Shown piece by piece: positions 11,853 to 23,269 of a stretch of DNA of 64,000 nucleotides. Every line of letters begins with the position of its first letter. The first letter of the stretch is position 1. A program made the translations under genes and the position numbers. The DNA lies in contig CM057006.1 of assembly GCA_029891345.1 (NCBI GenBank), positions 43,065,056-43,129,055 of the forward strand, in the 5' to 3' direction. The notes beneath the pieces were generated by a model, which was given only the letters and a program-made list of their open reading frames with translations, was not told where the DNA came from and did no database searches. This DNA comes from Dryococelus australis. Its lineage: Eukaryota; Arthropoda; Insecta; Phasmatodea; Phasmatidae.

Positions 11853-11996
11853 GTACGGTACATTACAAGCATGTATGATATACTATAGCATATCAATTAT
11901 GGTACGAAAAACTACTATAATTTAAATTGAACAATACTTTTACGTACTTTAATGGATATGCTATAGTACATCGTACATAACCGTAATTTATCGTAC
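11853..11996. repeat. A+T-rich foldback (inverted repeat)
   Basis: Two arms of about 42 bp, 11853-11894 and 11955-11996, are imperfect reverse complements (gtacggtacattacaagcat opposite 'ataaccgtaatttatcgtac'). They are separated by about 60 bp. Both arms carry a 'gctatag' core. It may be a small MITE or a cruciform-prone site; there is no matching copy in the window. Confidence 0.65.
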
Positions 11997-13047
11997 AAAC
12001 ACTATAATTGTAGTACGGGCCTATAGTTCACATCGCTGGGCCAAGCTGTTGTACGTACTGTTACAATTTCTCCGAATTAAGTGGGTTAAATCATGTTCGT
12101 TAAGGATGGAGGCTTTGATTAAATAAAAGAGTTAATTATAATTTTTTAATTTTATTTACAACGGTAAACAAAATTCTCTCGACTCAACATGTCGCAAAAC
12201 AAATTTATATCACTTACTGTTTACAATTAATGACTTAAATCAATGCAATTTATTACCTCAAAGAAATTAAAATGATTAAATAGTTAAACATCAGCCCCAA
12301 TAGACAGTGTATCGAAACCTATTCAGTTATTTTACTAATTGTATGTCAATGTTTGACAGTCCAATATTTACAATAAAGTCCGTATCACATGTTATTCAGT
12401 CCCACCTCTATTTAGCCCAGGTCCCACCAGTCTGCAATGTGTTCTAGAGTTCTCCGAGCGCCCTCACGCACAGTAGCCTTCACTTGTCGAGTTTCACGCC
12501 TCCTAGTCCATTCACACCACAAACACCTCGTCTGTAGTCGCCCCGCAATCACCCGTCGTGGCCCGCCCTCAGATCGATTACCGCACTCAGCTAAAAGACT
12601 TCCACCAAGACTACTTACAGTCCAAATGTGACTTGTATTTATAAAGTCATCGGCTATCACCCAAAAATTTCTCTAAATCCCGGGTTGCGTCGAGGGTCGT
12701 AATTCCCAGAGTATTCTTGTGCATCCTCTACGCTTGTCGGTTTCTCCAGCAGGGGGTAGGGGTGGAAGTTGGGTCTGTGACGCCAGCTACGTCCCCGCTG
12801 TCAGGCATTCCCCGAATGCCCGGGGGATGGCGACGAGGCAGTGATAGTCTGCCCGGGGGAGGGGAGGATCGAGGTGGGTCCACCCCTTTCCCCCCACTCA
12901 GAGCCGGACCGCGCATAACGGGAGCTCGCGGCCGGTGTGTGCTACAGCGCGTAACAGTACATTTAAATGGGAACTGCTGGTCCCCCTCATTTTCGCTTTA
13001 GAATGGCTCGAGTGCTATGGCGCTAAGGTGTCTCATGAAGGAAGCAA
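11997..13047. other. Unassigned DNA with a G+C-rich part at 12660-12990
   Basis: No gene is recognised. An 82-codon minus-strand frame (12412-12660) and overlapping plus-strand frames have no domain. The region 12730-12940 is G+C-rich and open in opposite strands at once, as expected by chance. Confidence 0.35.
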
Positions 13048-13477
13048 TATCCAGTTCTCTGTAACTTACAAATTTCCTGAAGCCCTGTTAAAGTAATGCT
13101 TTCAGGATATTTCTTCGCCCCATACAAACAAAGCTTAACTGAGTCAAGAAAATTACACCAAAGATACAGCGCTCCGTATTCGTGCGCACTCGATCTAATA
13201 ATATTTTTCGTAATAACTATTTATTACTGGGCATTACCAACATACTTATTCGCTCCCTGTTCTTATTCGTATTTGTTGTAAATGAAATATTATAAATATA
13301 AAAAAATAATCAAAAGTCCCCTGTTTAACAAAAAATGAGTTACTTTTATGTTAACAAAAGTATGAAATTCTCATGATGCATGACATATTTAAGAAACAAT
13401 CAAGCACGTCATACATGAAGTTATTTTTCAAAGGTTTGCATTAAAGATTTGCGGAGAAACAACACGAATAGACTATA
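13048..13477 (-). mobile_element. Family B MITE
   Basis: About 430 bp. The left end is degenerate (atccagttctctgtaactta) and the right end reads 'aacacgaatagactata'. The interior matches other B copies: 'cctgaagccctgttaaagt', 'attacaccaaagatacagcg', 'attcgtgcgcactcg' and, further right, 'atttaagaaacaatcaagcacgtcatacatg'-type sequence. It is non-coding; the small frame at 13096-13281 belongs to the element. Confidence 0.8.
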
Positions 13478-13489
13478 TAACAACGCGAG

Positions 13490-13850
13490 CTTGATCGGAT
13501 GAAATTGTTTCAGGATAGGGCTGTTGTGAGGGGGAGAGGGACGAACGGCTGGTAGCGAAGTATATTGCATTCGCCGGTCGCGCGGAGCGTAAGGTCGCGT
13601 GCTCCGTGGAACGAACACGGACGGCTGCTCCTAACGGCCGAGGCGTGCTTGGCGAAATGTCCGCAGCTTCATGAGACGCTGCGCCGGACCTCTTGACTGC
13701 CGCGTATTTCATCGCCGACAATGTGGTCACTCCGCACCGACTTGTCCTTATTTTCCCACCCCGCCGTATTATATTTGTATCGCCGGCCGAGTTGCCTTTT
13801 ATCCTCCCGCGTCCGTTGACTTCATCTTGCTTTTATTCTGGTGTTTCCTC
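13490..13850. other. CpG-rich patch
   Basis: Dense CpG around 13550-13720, for example cgccggtcgcgcggagcg. Open frames occur on both strands (13473-13730 minus, 13671-14054 plus) without recognisable domains; the plus-strand frame is hydrophobic by composition. A CpG-island promoter is possible but unsupported by any adjoining exon. Confidence 0.3.
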
Positions 13851-14757
13851 TCTTCCGTTCTTTCTTATTTTACCTTGCCTCTCGCTGTATTCCAGGCTCT
13901 GTACTGGTCCTGGAACTTCCGCAAACAAGGCTCGATCCCCCGGGAGATCCAATATGTGTGCGAGTTAAGATGTCGACTTAAAAAGTTCTCTGCAACTTCC
14001 CAGGTAACTTCAGTATTTTCCGTTATCTCCTTCGTGAGCCATATGATTGGGTAAACACGCACATCCCTTGCCGTATGCTCGAGTATCGAGTCGGAATTAT
14101 AACAAATCGCGTAGGGCATACCCAGGTTAGTGAGGGACTGAGGTCGTTATAAAATAAACTAAATTGGATATCCTAATTCGTCGGAAATGCAATAAAATAC
14201 AACGCTGCTGTTGTTTTCAAAATTTAAATTTTTGTCACTAACTATTCCAGTGGGCACAATTTTTGTGTTAGTTATAATTGAATTCTTGGTCACTATCCTG
14301 ATACTACACTCACTAGTATTCACTCGATAATTACAAAGATGAAAAAAAAAAACTGCCCATTGCGATATATTAGCATCATCCAAATTCCTGTCACTCGATA
14401 CAAGAGCTCCACAGCCATAAGATGAATTTACAATGCCACGACAAGATCGTCCCGACAGTCCGACACGACTTTTCAGTCCGAACATTTCCGCCACCAAAAT
14501 TGTTCAGTGTTTACAATACCTCTACAGTTTCCTTCCGTCGAGTGTTGCGTGGCTTTCGGGAAATCCTAGAATGACCAGCAACGTGCTATGAAATGCATAG
14601 AAATCACAAATCATTGTACACTGCTATTTTGTTTTGATAAAATTCTAAAACAAAGTATTTTTTAATTTTGGAGCAGTTATTGTCCACGGATATTTATGTA
14701 CTTCAATTTAACAGCTTTCTGTTACAAGATAACCAGGGTGTACACATGAACAAAATC
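13851..14757. other. Unassigned A+T-rich DNA
   Basis: No gene, element end or long open frame with a domain is seen. The 112-codon minus frame at 14159-14497 has no recognisable motif. Confidence 0.35.
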
Positions 14758-14940
14758 CCCGGCCGGGTCACTCCCGCATTTTCACAAATGGGAATCGTGC
14801 CGGACGACGCCACTGGTCGACGGGTTTCCTCGGGGTTCTCCTGTCCCCCCCCCGCCCTTTAGAATTCCGGCGCCGCTCCATACTCAATGTCACCTTCGCC
14901 GGCTCTCAAGACCTCGCTGTTAAGAACCGCCCGAAACACA
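14758..14940 (+). mobile_element. SINE family G fragment
   Basis: Shares a body with the copies at 20860-21082 (minus), 27880-28058 (minus), 57254-57435 and 60341-60575. Matching blocks here are 'gggaatcgtgccggacgacg', 'gggtttcctcggggttctcc', 'attccggcgccgctccatac' and 'ttaagaaccgcccg'. A tRNA-like promoter head is not clear upstream in this copy, so it is probably 5'-truncated. SINEs are non-coding retroelements copied by LINE enzymes; short open frames across them are meaningless. Confidence 0.7.
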
Positions 14941-15005
14941 CACAACTCCACTCGACTCGGTGCTGCTATCGCCGCTTGTCGTCTTACTGCGCTGAAGACT
15001 CAGGG

Positions 15006-15250
15006 ATCTGGGCACAGGTACACCACAACTCTCTCCCACAGCGCCATGCATTAGCCGTGTCCGAAACGGCTACGAGGCCATGACTTAGGTTGCTAAATCG
15101 ACCACGGGACCAATTTTAGGCCCTAAGTATCTGGGCACAGGTACACCACAATTTCTCTCCACAGCGCCATGCATTAGCCGTGTCCGAAACGGCTACGAGG
15201 CCATGACTTAGGTTGCTAAATCGACCACGGGACCAATTTTAGGCCCTAAG
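15006..15250. repeat. Tandem duplication, period about 123 bp, two units
   Basis: Units 15006-15128 and 15129-15250 are nearly identical. Both start 'atctgggcacaggtacacca' and contain 'ccatgcattagccgtgtccg' and 'gaccacgggaccaattttag'. The only clear differences are around 'aactctctcccacag' versus 'aatttctctccacag'. It is recent, or an assembly duplication. Confidence 0.9.
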
Positions 15251-16374
15251 TATTTGGGGATTTAGGGTTGAAATTTACTGATGTGAAGTAGCACACTAAA
15301 TCCCCAAACAGGTCCGTAAAATCGTCTGCTGTTGTCTGTTTGCGTTCTATTTCCCGCGTTGTGGTGGAAACGTCGGTATTTACTGTTTTTGAAACGCTGC
15401 ACAAAACATGCACGTGAAAAGTGAAGAATCGGGGATCTACATGAAGTTATTTAAAAATAAAAGTTCGTACATTTTATTAAAGGCGATCGGTTATTTGAAA
15501 CGGAATGTTAATTGCAGGGAGCGAAAAAATAACGAGACGATTGATAAGAAATACGATTAGTTATTTACAAGACGTGAAAAATGCTTGGGAGTAAGTTATT
15601 TATTGATAGTGTGACAAACAAAGCAACGTCGAAATTCCACAAGCCTGTAGTTTCCAACTTTTGTCCCGCGTAGCGCTGTTACAAGCCGTTCGAGACCATA
15701 TCCACCCTAGAATTTCTAAAACCTAATTCCCCAAATTCGTCGTTTCGGACACGGCTATAATCGTTTTCTCAGAGTCGCGTGCCGTCAGACTCACTCCACC
15801 CCCCCCCCCCCTTGCCAGGAACCCAACAACCGCACGCCACAATAACGGGTTGGCGGCCGGGACGTGTGTATTTCTCCAGTTGGTAATAACTCGGCCCGGT
15901 TTCTCCATAAGTCTCCGGCAGAACCGCCTAATGGGCGAAACTTGCGCCGTATATTGCGCGCGGGCCTTGGCTCGTGGGCGCCATGCCGCTTTTATTACCT
16001 TTAACCGCCGCTGGCGCCCTGCCGGTACCTCCCACACCTCGTCCGCGCTCCTCCGGCGCGCAGATATCTTGGACCGCTCTATCCGCCGCCTCCCAACTCA
16101 CCTCCATTCTCTCTTCCTGCGTCTGACTTGCCTTATTTTTGATCTGGCCGCTGCTGGATGCTGTATCACCGACGCCGCGGCGGACTTCTTCGCGCATTCG
16201 TTCCTTCGCTGGAATCAGAGGTTCGGTTGAGAGATCTGGAGGGTAGTAAAGTAGCTTCGTAATGCATTCCAGACGCCCGGCTTTCACTGTGTTATGATGT
16301 TAACATTTCGTCAGCTCCGTACATGATAGGTTTTGGAGCGTATCTGAATGACAGTATGAGATGTCAGAGCCGTT
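15251..16374. other. Unassigned DNA with a CpG-rich island at 15740-16230
   Basis: The distal part is G+C- and CpG-rich and includes a C run near 15798-15810. Overlapping frames on both strands (15850-16230 plus, 15928-16287 minus) have no domain and are a compositional effect. Confidence 0.35.
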
Positions 16375-16710
16375 ACTGTTACTGAGAGGCTTTGTTTTGT
16401 TATGTGAGATATAAGGCACTTACAATTACATGATCCTATACTGTTAAATACTCGGGGGAGCACTATTGACTGTCGTTAAATTATATTACTTTAAAGTACG
16501 TTATTATGTGACTCACGCCACTACTCGGTTCAACTAAATTGGACAGTCCCCACCTTAAACATGTTACCCATTCAGTGGCCTATATCGGAGACATCCGTGC
16601 CCCCGATCGTTGGCTGGTGGAGGGGGTTCTTACTGTCGGCTTTTTCGCAATAGTTGATACGATTTCCGGCGTCCTGATTTAATCTGAAGGTGTGAGGCCG
16701 TATTCAGACG
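16375..16710 (-). mobile_element. Family D LTR fragment
   Basis: A diverged, truncated relative of the D LTRs at 25798, 32288 and 45334. Shared blocks are 'actcacgccactactcg', 'cagtccccaccttaaacatg', 'ggtggagggggttctt' and 'cggctttttcgcaat'. The palindromic 'gcctgatca' terminal part is missing, so the end is lost. The strand is assigned from the AATAAA-type signal in better copies. Confidence 0.6.
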
Positions 16711-17070
16711 GAGATGTTGAGTCAAGGCTCTCCCATACAATCATAACAACTGGCGAAAATATTAAATAAATAATTACTCTATAATTTAAGGTGCAAGCCG
16801 TAGCAACCAGTACGAGCTGCGCATAATGCCAGTAACGTCGTTTGTCCTCTCTCTCGCTCTCCGCCTCTTTCTCGATGCCAGACTCCCACAGGGTCCGGCG
16901 TTTCGTCCTGGAATGTTTTAGGGAGATAACTACCGGTGTATCGTCTTCCTGTGTATCTCAAAGCGAGTACGGCGTTTTTGCGGTATCTTTTTGTGGCTGT
17001 CTGGTGTCCGTGATGAGTTATATTGGTTTGTTGATAACGAAGTGTTCGTAGAACTGCTTGCAACCATATA
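16711..17070. other. Unassigned DNA
   Basis: No element or gene is recognised between the D fragment and the hAT-like element. The 100-codon minus frame at 16779-17081 has no domain. Confidence 0.35.
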
Positions 17071-17078
17071 ACATAACC

Positions 17079-17300
17079 CAACGTTTCCCAAATGGTGGGT
17101 CGCGACCCGGTACCGGGTCACGAAAGAAATTGCCGGGTCGCATGAAACAGCTTCGCACTTGTAATTAATAATTTTATTATAAATAATTATTAACGTACAT
17201 TAAAATTGTAGTGACATCCAAACAATGTTTTATTTTACGTACATATCTCAAAATAGGCAATAAGTCTTTAGTGGGTCCCAAAAAAGTTTTGGAAACGCTG
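17079..17300. mobile_element. hAT-like non-autonomous element
   Basis: 222 bp bounded by terminal repeats CAACGTTTCCCAAA and 'TTTGGAAACGCTG', with the familiar sub-terminal 'GGGTCGCGACCC' palindrome. The exact 8-bp sequence ACATAACC lies on both sides (17071-17078 and 17301-17308). An 8-bp target duplication with CA-G...CTG ends is the signature of hAT transposons. The interior is A+T-rich and non-coding. The perfect duplication argues for a relatively undisturbed insertion. Confidence 0.9.
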
Positions 17301-17308
17301 ACATAACC

Positions 17309-18149
17309 CATATGCCTCCGTACTATTATAATAATATACACAAATATGTAGAAATACTTTGTTAGTAAACATTTTTACCTTAAATTATATTTTTTTTGTG
17401 AAAAAATATTGGGCTCCGGTTTGTTAGGTTGTTCACGAACCCCGGCCGATGGGCGTTCCCCAGTCAGTCTAACGCTACGGCATTGGTGGAAGACGCTTTA
17501 AATACTGCCTGAAAAATCAGTATTTGCGCGAATACGCGCACTTCATTAAACAAATATTCTGGGAATGCAGCGTTTTCCCAAGAAAAGTAAAAAGAAAACT
17601 ATTATCCGTAGCCGTCACCTTTTACCTTCATCGTATTCATTGAGACCTGAAATATTCGCGGATTCATTTCGGGACAAGCTAGAAATAAAAAACACACACA
17701 TATGCATCAGTTTTACAATTGGTCCGTCCGTAATTTGACACCTCATTCAGATCTCATGTGCCAATAACAAACTTACAACTAAATGCGTACCCAATCAACG
17801 CCATCCACCCTGACAGTGAAAAACCAACGAGACGTTGGTGCCTTTTTCTTTATCATAAGACTTAATTCTATTCAACAAGTCAGTGAAATCGCGCATCTTT
17901 GCAGGTCTCTAGCTACTCAATATATTCAGAGAGAAAACAATGGTGAAAATGGTTAAACATAGCAATTTAAGCCTTTACTTCGGTTTCCTCAAAAGAAACG
18001 AGAAAAGTACGACGTAGCTTCTGTGGTTTAATCCATTGGCTTACATCGCGTGTACTAATATCGCGCAGTGACACATCTAAATTACGAGAAATTCAGCATC
18101 CCGGGAAACCATTTTGCAGTCTTCGGAGAGCCCTTAGCAACACTTTCTT
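17309..18149. other. Unassigned A+T-rich DNA
   Basis: No gene or recognised repeat seen. Confidence 0.4.
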
Positions 18150-18396
18150 ATATAGCCTATTCACAGTAAAGTGAGCACTTTTGAAAGCCCTGTCATTTGG
18201 AATAATAGTTAGGCCCTAATAAATATTTTTTATTTTAGCCTTAGACGTTAGCTTCCGAGTGCGGTGGAATACACACACTGTGTTTATTACTTAATGGAGA
18301 TATTTAGTTAAAACGTTATTTGAAGAATAAAAAAATGTTGAAATAAAATAGTAACTAGGGCCTTAAAAATGCTCACTTTACCATGGACAGTCTTTA
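18150..18396 (+). mobile_element. Family A MITE, short form
   Basis: About 247 bp. The left end is tatagcctattcacagtaaa, the right end 'gctcactttaccatggacagt'. The interior has 'ggaataatagttaggcccta', 'gagtgcggtggaatacacac' and 'actgtgtttattacttaa', the best-preserved short-form core. Confidence 0.85.
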
Positions 18397-18796
18397 ACTA
18401 TACGTAACTTCGAAGCGTTAAAAATTTGTTCTAGGCATTCCCCTTAACAACAAAACTTTTAGCTTCCCCTGGGGTGTTAGGACAACACGCAATCCGTCGC
18501 GCCAGTCAGTTTCCGAGTGTGGGACACCCTCACAGCAGTAATTAATTCCTATTGGACATAACCTGCATGGAATGACTCGACAGCAGAAAATTGAAATACG
18601 TTCGGTCATCGTAGACGACTCCAGTCAGGACGAGAGTTGGCCGAAAACCGCTTGGGGGGTAGGGGACAAGTGAAGTAACACATCGACGGAATGCCGGTGG
18701 GAGGGGGAGGGGGAGAGCACCCGGAGTAAAACAGTTGGCTAAACGTTAGCGTCCGTCGCGTCTCACATGTGCGAACAGCAGCGACTCCCGCCAGGA
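18397..18796. other. Unassigned DNA
   Basis: Includes a purine-rich GGGAGG repeat near 18698-18715. No gene seen. Confidence 0.35.
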
Positions 18797-18872
18797 TTCG
18801 AACACTTGATTAGTCTCATCGTTGTGGGAGGCCGATACAACTAACGACAGAGGCCAAAGACAGCTGTGTATT
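18797..18872 (-). mobile_element. tRNA-like sequence, probable SINE head
   Basis: On the minus strand the sequence runs from ggcctctgtcgttagttgta to GTGTTCGAATCCTGGCGGGA. The latter is a good internal box B of a tRNA-type RNA polymerase III promoter, at the right distance from a box A-like 'tcgttagttg'. The acceptor stem does not pair, so it is not a working tRNA. A tRNA-derived SINE head or tRNA pseudogene fits best. Confidence 0.45.
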
Positions 18873-19221
18873 TAGCATCGTATGCTGTGTAAGAGCACGC
18901 TCATTGCCTGATGTTTTGAGTGGCAGCACGTAAACTTACTGACATTTTTTTTTTATTAGTCCTCATTTCGCTGTTGCTGAGAACACTCCTTATTTGCAGT
19001 TCAAACTTACTTTGTGCGCTTTACGACTGGATAACGATTAATTTGGAATATACGCAAACATAATACGTAGTCTTTAAAGTTGTTTATTTCGTGTAACTGT
19101 TAAGTCTTCGTTTTATGTCAAAGGGAATGAGCCGTGTCTGGGTTTTGATTGTCCGACAAGTTCTCAAGCCAACTCAGGGTCAAATTAGTAAATATTAGAA
19201 ACAGTTAATTTCATATTAAGA
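18873..19221. other. Unassigned A+T-rich DNA
   Basis: Nothing recognised. Confidence 0.35.
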
Positions 19222-19738
19222 CTAGCGACTCGCCGCAGCCTCGCTCGGGTGAGATTTACAAATATGGTGTTGTTAAGATTTACAGCAAGTATATACACTA
19301 AATGCTTAAGGTAAATAAAATACGATTAATACTGTGTTCAAAAAATTCTTCGTAAGTTAACGCCTATTTTTAAAAAGACAAAAATGGTTACCGTGGCTTA
19401 TTCTTAAAAGATACACACAGGCTGTCGTGGACTTTTTTGTAGAGCTTTTTGAGATCTACAAATCTGTACATTAATTTGGCATATCTCCTATGGTTTAGTC
19501 AGCGTAAGCAATGTATGCTCCGGAAAAGCGGCTTTTTCCGATTTGATTCAAATACGTCGACATTTCTCTACTATCCTTACATTAAATATTAATGCATTAT
19601 ATGTATAAACCTTCCTCAAGAAATTCTCTAAATGATCGTGAAAACCGCATCAAAATCCATCAAGTATGTAGTTCAGATGCGTTATCCGAATACACAGACA
19701 CACGCGGCCGGGCGACTTTGTTTTATACGATGTATAGA
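19222..19738 (-). mobile_element. Helitron-like non-autonomous element, copy 1
   Basis: 517 bp. Read on the minus strand it begins TCTATACATCGTATAAAAC and ends CTAG. The base before TC is A and the base after CTAG is T, the canonical A|TC...CTRR|T arrangement of Helitrons, which make no target duplication. Near the 3' end 'cgaggctgcggcgagtcg' is G+C-rich and can form a small hairpin, as Helitron terminators do. The interior carries 'gatggattttgatgcggttt' and 'cggaaaaagccgcttttccg', an inverted repeat shared by all four copies. There is no Rep/helicase gene. Confidence 0.8.
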
Positions 19739-20859
19739 TTTTTTGCAGTGTATAAATATATCAATACCGATACATTTTGAGTGAGGGGAGGGGTGTTTCG
19801 GTGGACTGACTATTTTTGAACGGACAAACCGAGAACATTTATAGGTTGCGGTAACTGGAAAGGCCACTGTGGTCGCCTGACGTATTGACAACCAGTCTAA
19901 CAGTAAAGCTAAACCCGTTGCAGTATTCGGGCTGTATAACCTAAGTATGTGGTCCGCACTTTTTTTTTTTTTTTTTTAATAAGACTGTCAACGCCACTTA
20001 AGCTACTCATTTGTTTCCTGCGTACACTTAGCTGTCAGTTTCCATCCGAGTTAGTGGACATTTTCCCGTCGTATATTTTTTTAGGTAAACATTTTCGTAT
20101 AAAAATAATTTATCTATAAAATTAAAAATCCTTCATTTTTAATTTTCGAAACTAATAAATAAATTCTACACACCTGTAGCTATTACTCTCTAGAAAGTAA
20201 ACACAGTCCATAGCAGTAGTGCACAATTTCATCTTAAAGGTGTCGCTTTTAGTTTTGCTAGCTACAAAAAAGAAAAGGAGAGCAAAAGTTTGAGATGATT
20301 TACTGTGTTATGTAAGTACTCCGCGTTTGTAAATTTTGTGTACGTTTATGTTTATGTAGAAACATAATTAGACCTGTCATAGTATTGAGTTTCATACAGG
20401 CGTTGGATTGTAAGATTTTATTTTATTTTTGTAACTAGATATTTTGTTTTAGGTACTCTATAAACGGCGGTGCTTGTATCTGCAAGTATATTTCAGAAGA
20501 CACAGTTTCCGTCTAGGAGGTGATTTTTGTCAGCATAAACAAAATAATCGGGGTGCGGCTTTGTCGGGGCTACAGTCGTCCATGTTGCGAAAATGCGTCT
20601 GCGTTGGCGAATATCTTCCTTAAGAAAAGGGAATTAAACGAAAGAACCAAAACAGGCACATGATTTTTATGTCTATGAATCGACAGATCAAGCAGTGATC
20701 TTTCTTTTGGCGCCAAAATCAGTGCGCTGGCTCATCGGAGTCGCGATATATACTGTTTTTAAATTTGCACTCTCGCGCAGAATTACCGCCAGTCGCCGCA
20801 AGCCCCCACCCGAAGCGCGAGGCGCATGCGCGTCGCCAACGCAAAGTCCTGCATTGGAG
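19739..20859. other. Unassigned A+T-rich DNA
   Basis: T run near 19961-19978. No gene or recognised element. Confidence 0.35.
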
Positions 20860-21082
20860 TGGAGAGATTTGGGCGGTTCTTGACATCGAGGTGTTGGGAG
20901 CCGATGAGGGTGAAGTGAGGTGAGTATGGAGCAGCGCTGGAACGCAAGGACGGGGGGAGGGGGAAGATGCCCGAGAAAACTCGCTGACCAGCGGCATCGT
21001 CCGGCACGATTCCCACGTGCGAGAATCCGGGAAGAGTGATGTGGGGAGTGCAGTCTAGCCAGTGCACCACCGCGGCCCCCTT
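20860..21082 (-). mobile_element. SINE family G, with a recognisable 5' head
   Basis: On the minus strand it starts with 'ggccgcggtggtgcactggc', a box A-like tRNA promoter. It continues 'gggaatcgtgccggacgatg', 'gcgagttttctcgggcatct', 'gttccagcgctgctccatac' and 'tcaagaaccgcccaaatctc'. Box B has decayed. This copy links the tRNA-like head to the conserved body. It abuts a family B element at about 21085. Confidence 0.7.
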
Positions 21083-21084
21083 GC

Positions 21085-21512
21085 TTCTATTCGTGGTTTC
21101 TTCACATTTTCTGAAACGAACCTTTGAAAACTCACCCCATGTATGACGTGTTTGGTTATTTCTTAAATATGCCGTGTTTCACAACCGTTTTATACTCGTG
21201 TTAACATAAAAATACCTTATTTTTTATTATATTGAATTTTTACTTGTATTTTATCTATAAATTATAATAGTTAGTTTATATTTAATATGAATAAAACCAG
21301 GGAAAACATATGTGTGTTTGTAAATGCCTAGTAATAAATAGCTCATATGCAGAATATTATGACACTGAGTGCGCACGAATGCGGTGCGCTGTCCCTTTGC
21401 TGTAATTTTCTAGACTCGGTTAAGCTATGCTTGCATGAGGCGGAGGAATATCCTGGAAGTAGAACTTTAGCAGAGCTTCAGAGAAGTTGGAAATAACCGT
21501 GAATGAACTATA
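21085..21512 (+). mobile_element. Family B MITE
   Basis: About 428 bp. The left end is 'tctattcgtggtttcttcac', the right end 'aaataaccgtgaatgaactata'. The interior has 'gacgtgtttggttatttctt', 'gagtgcgcacgaatgcggtg' and 'catgaggcggaggaatatcc'. It is one of the more complete copies and serves as the reference for interrupted copies elsewhere. Confidence 0.85.
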
Positions 21513-21605
21513 GTCTGGAAGTGTCTGAATTGATTACCCTTCAAACGTTACATTGCCGCCCATCTGCTGGTCAGATCTCAAAAACGTATTCACATTTTAA
21601 AAAAT

Positions 21606-22222
21606 GGGGTGTAGCTGTGTTGGGGACACGGCTGTTTGTTTTGCGTGGATACGTCTACGTTGACGCGCTCGGACGCCTTGTTGTTTTTTCACGTTCCCGG
21701 CATCGCTTCACTCGTTCATATGGGGTGTTATATCCTTTCGAACCGTATACGATTTCTGTATTTCAACTTTGCTTTTTGACGAGTAGCTATAGACCGACAT
21801 TGTGTTAATATTTCTTAATTTTTTACATTAAACTCATACAATTTCATTATAACCATGCCACACAAATGTCTTTATACACGCAATCAATTAATCTTGACGA
21901 GAGATGTCGATTGAAACCTGAACGAACGTCGTAGCTTCTCCTAGTCAAAAGTTATACTACGCGGAAGTTATGAGACGCGGTGAAACGAACTCAAAATTGC
22001 CCCCCCCCCTTTTTTTCTCACAGGCCCCGTGTGATGATTCGCAGTCCCCACTCAATGTAACATATTATTTTATTCTTCGGCAATCGAGTGGTACAAGCGA
22101 ATTTTGAATGAAGACTATAGATTCGGAGCTGCAATGCAAAACTTTGTCCCCCGATTTTATCATCGGATTTTCTGGATTGCCTCCCACTATGATCGCAAAT
22201 TTAAAGCCTTATTACGTCAAAA
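21606..22222 (-). repeat. Family K dispersed repeat, copy 1
   Basis: About 617 bp that matches 44000-44676 in the opposite orientation at roughly 80-85%. Shared blocks (minus strand) are 'gcaatccagaaaatccg', 'cattgcagctccgaatct', 'attgcgtgtataaa', 'aatacagaaatcgtatacgg' and 'gtgaagcgatgccgggaacg'. In this copy the basic open frame seen in copy 2 is broken by stops. The element class is unknown. Confidence 0.75.
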
Positions 22223-23028
22223 ATAAATAAACTGTTATCCACCTGTATTGACGTGCTCTCGTGGAGAAGTGAGAATTCTCCCAACTCGCCAGCAAGTCTG
22301 TACACGACGCGAGCTGCGTGTCTTGTCGGAGAGTGGCTCTTCTTTAGACACTCCTGCAGACACCCGCGGAGCATTAAACTCAGCTGTTCCTTCCAGTGAG
22401 TTTGCGCTGCGCGAAGGGGGAAAAAAGGGGAGGGGGGTGAGATAACAGCTTCTCTGAAGCCCGCTCTGCGTTGCAAGAAGCCAGCGGAAACGTACTGTGA
22501 AATCTTGTTGGTCGGGGGGAGGGGGCTGTGTTTTTGCAGCCTCTCTCTTCTTGTCAGTGGCACAAGCGTGCAACGTTTGTGCGAAATTTATTTCCCGGCT
22601 AATTACTTCACGCTGTCTGTGCCCCCCGCGGGTTGGGTCTGTCTGCGGTCGTGGCTCGGGGAAAGAAGGGGTTGAGCAGAGAGGGTTGAAGGAGGGGAAA
22701 AAGGGGTGGCGCGATGGATGTAATAACTGCCTTGGGGAAGGGGGGGGGGGAGCAATCCGCAGTTGCGGAAGGCGGGTTCTCTTGTCGGCGAGACTTTGTA
22801 ACGAACGGGGAGTGGTCTACGATTATTAGGTCGATGACCTTTTGACCTTCCAGTCATGCAGTCTTTTGTCTTTAGAGTTCTGCCCCTACTCGTACGGGTT
22901 ATGTACGTAGTTGTGCTCTGTATGTTAATCGTGACTTCTCATTTCTTGCTTGATACTCGAACCCACATCGCAGCATTCCAATTCGATCCGCAAATGTTTT
23001 GCACCTCGTCATAAAAGTTAAAGAACAA
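22223..23028. other. Unassigned DNA, partly G+C-rich
   Basis: The part 22240-22840 is G+C-rich with G runs near 22422-22437 and 22740-22750. Frames are open on both strands at once (22201-22573 minus, 22497-22829 plus) without domains. No gene is called. Confidence 0.35.
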
Positions 23029-23269
23029 TATAGGCTGTTGACGGTAAAGCGAGCACTTTTGAGGACCTAGGTACTTTTTTCTTTCGTCCATATTTTATCC
23101 CTTAACCACATTTATAAATAAATATTGTCTTCTAAGTAATAAACAGTATGTGTGTGTGTCACTGCACTCAGAAGTTTACTTCCAAGGCTAAAATTCAGCA
23201 CATTTTTTGACCATCTTTCCAAATGAGAGGGCTTTCAAAAGTGTTCACTTTACCGTGAAAAGCATATAG
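23029..23269 (-). mobile_element. Family A MITE, short form
   Basis: About 241 bp. The left end is taggctgttgacggtaaagc, the right end 'cactttaccgtgaaaagcata'. Read on the minus strand it carries 'ttagccttgg', 'gaagtaaacttctgagtgca' and 'acacatactgtttattactt'. Orientation is opposite to the copy at 18150. Confidence 0.8.

Noticed and set aside
18797-18872. Possible functional tRNA gene
   Set aside because: A good box B is present, but the acceptor and anticodon stems do not pair convincingly, so I call it a tRNA-like SINE head or pseudogene.
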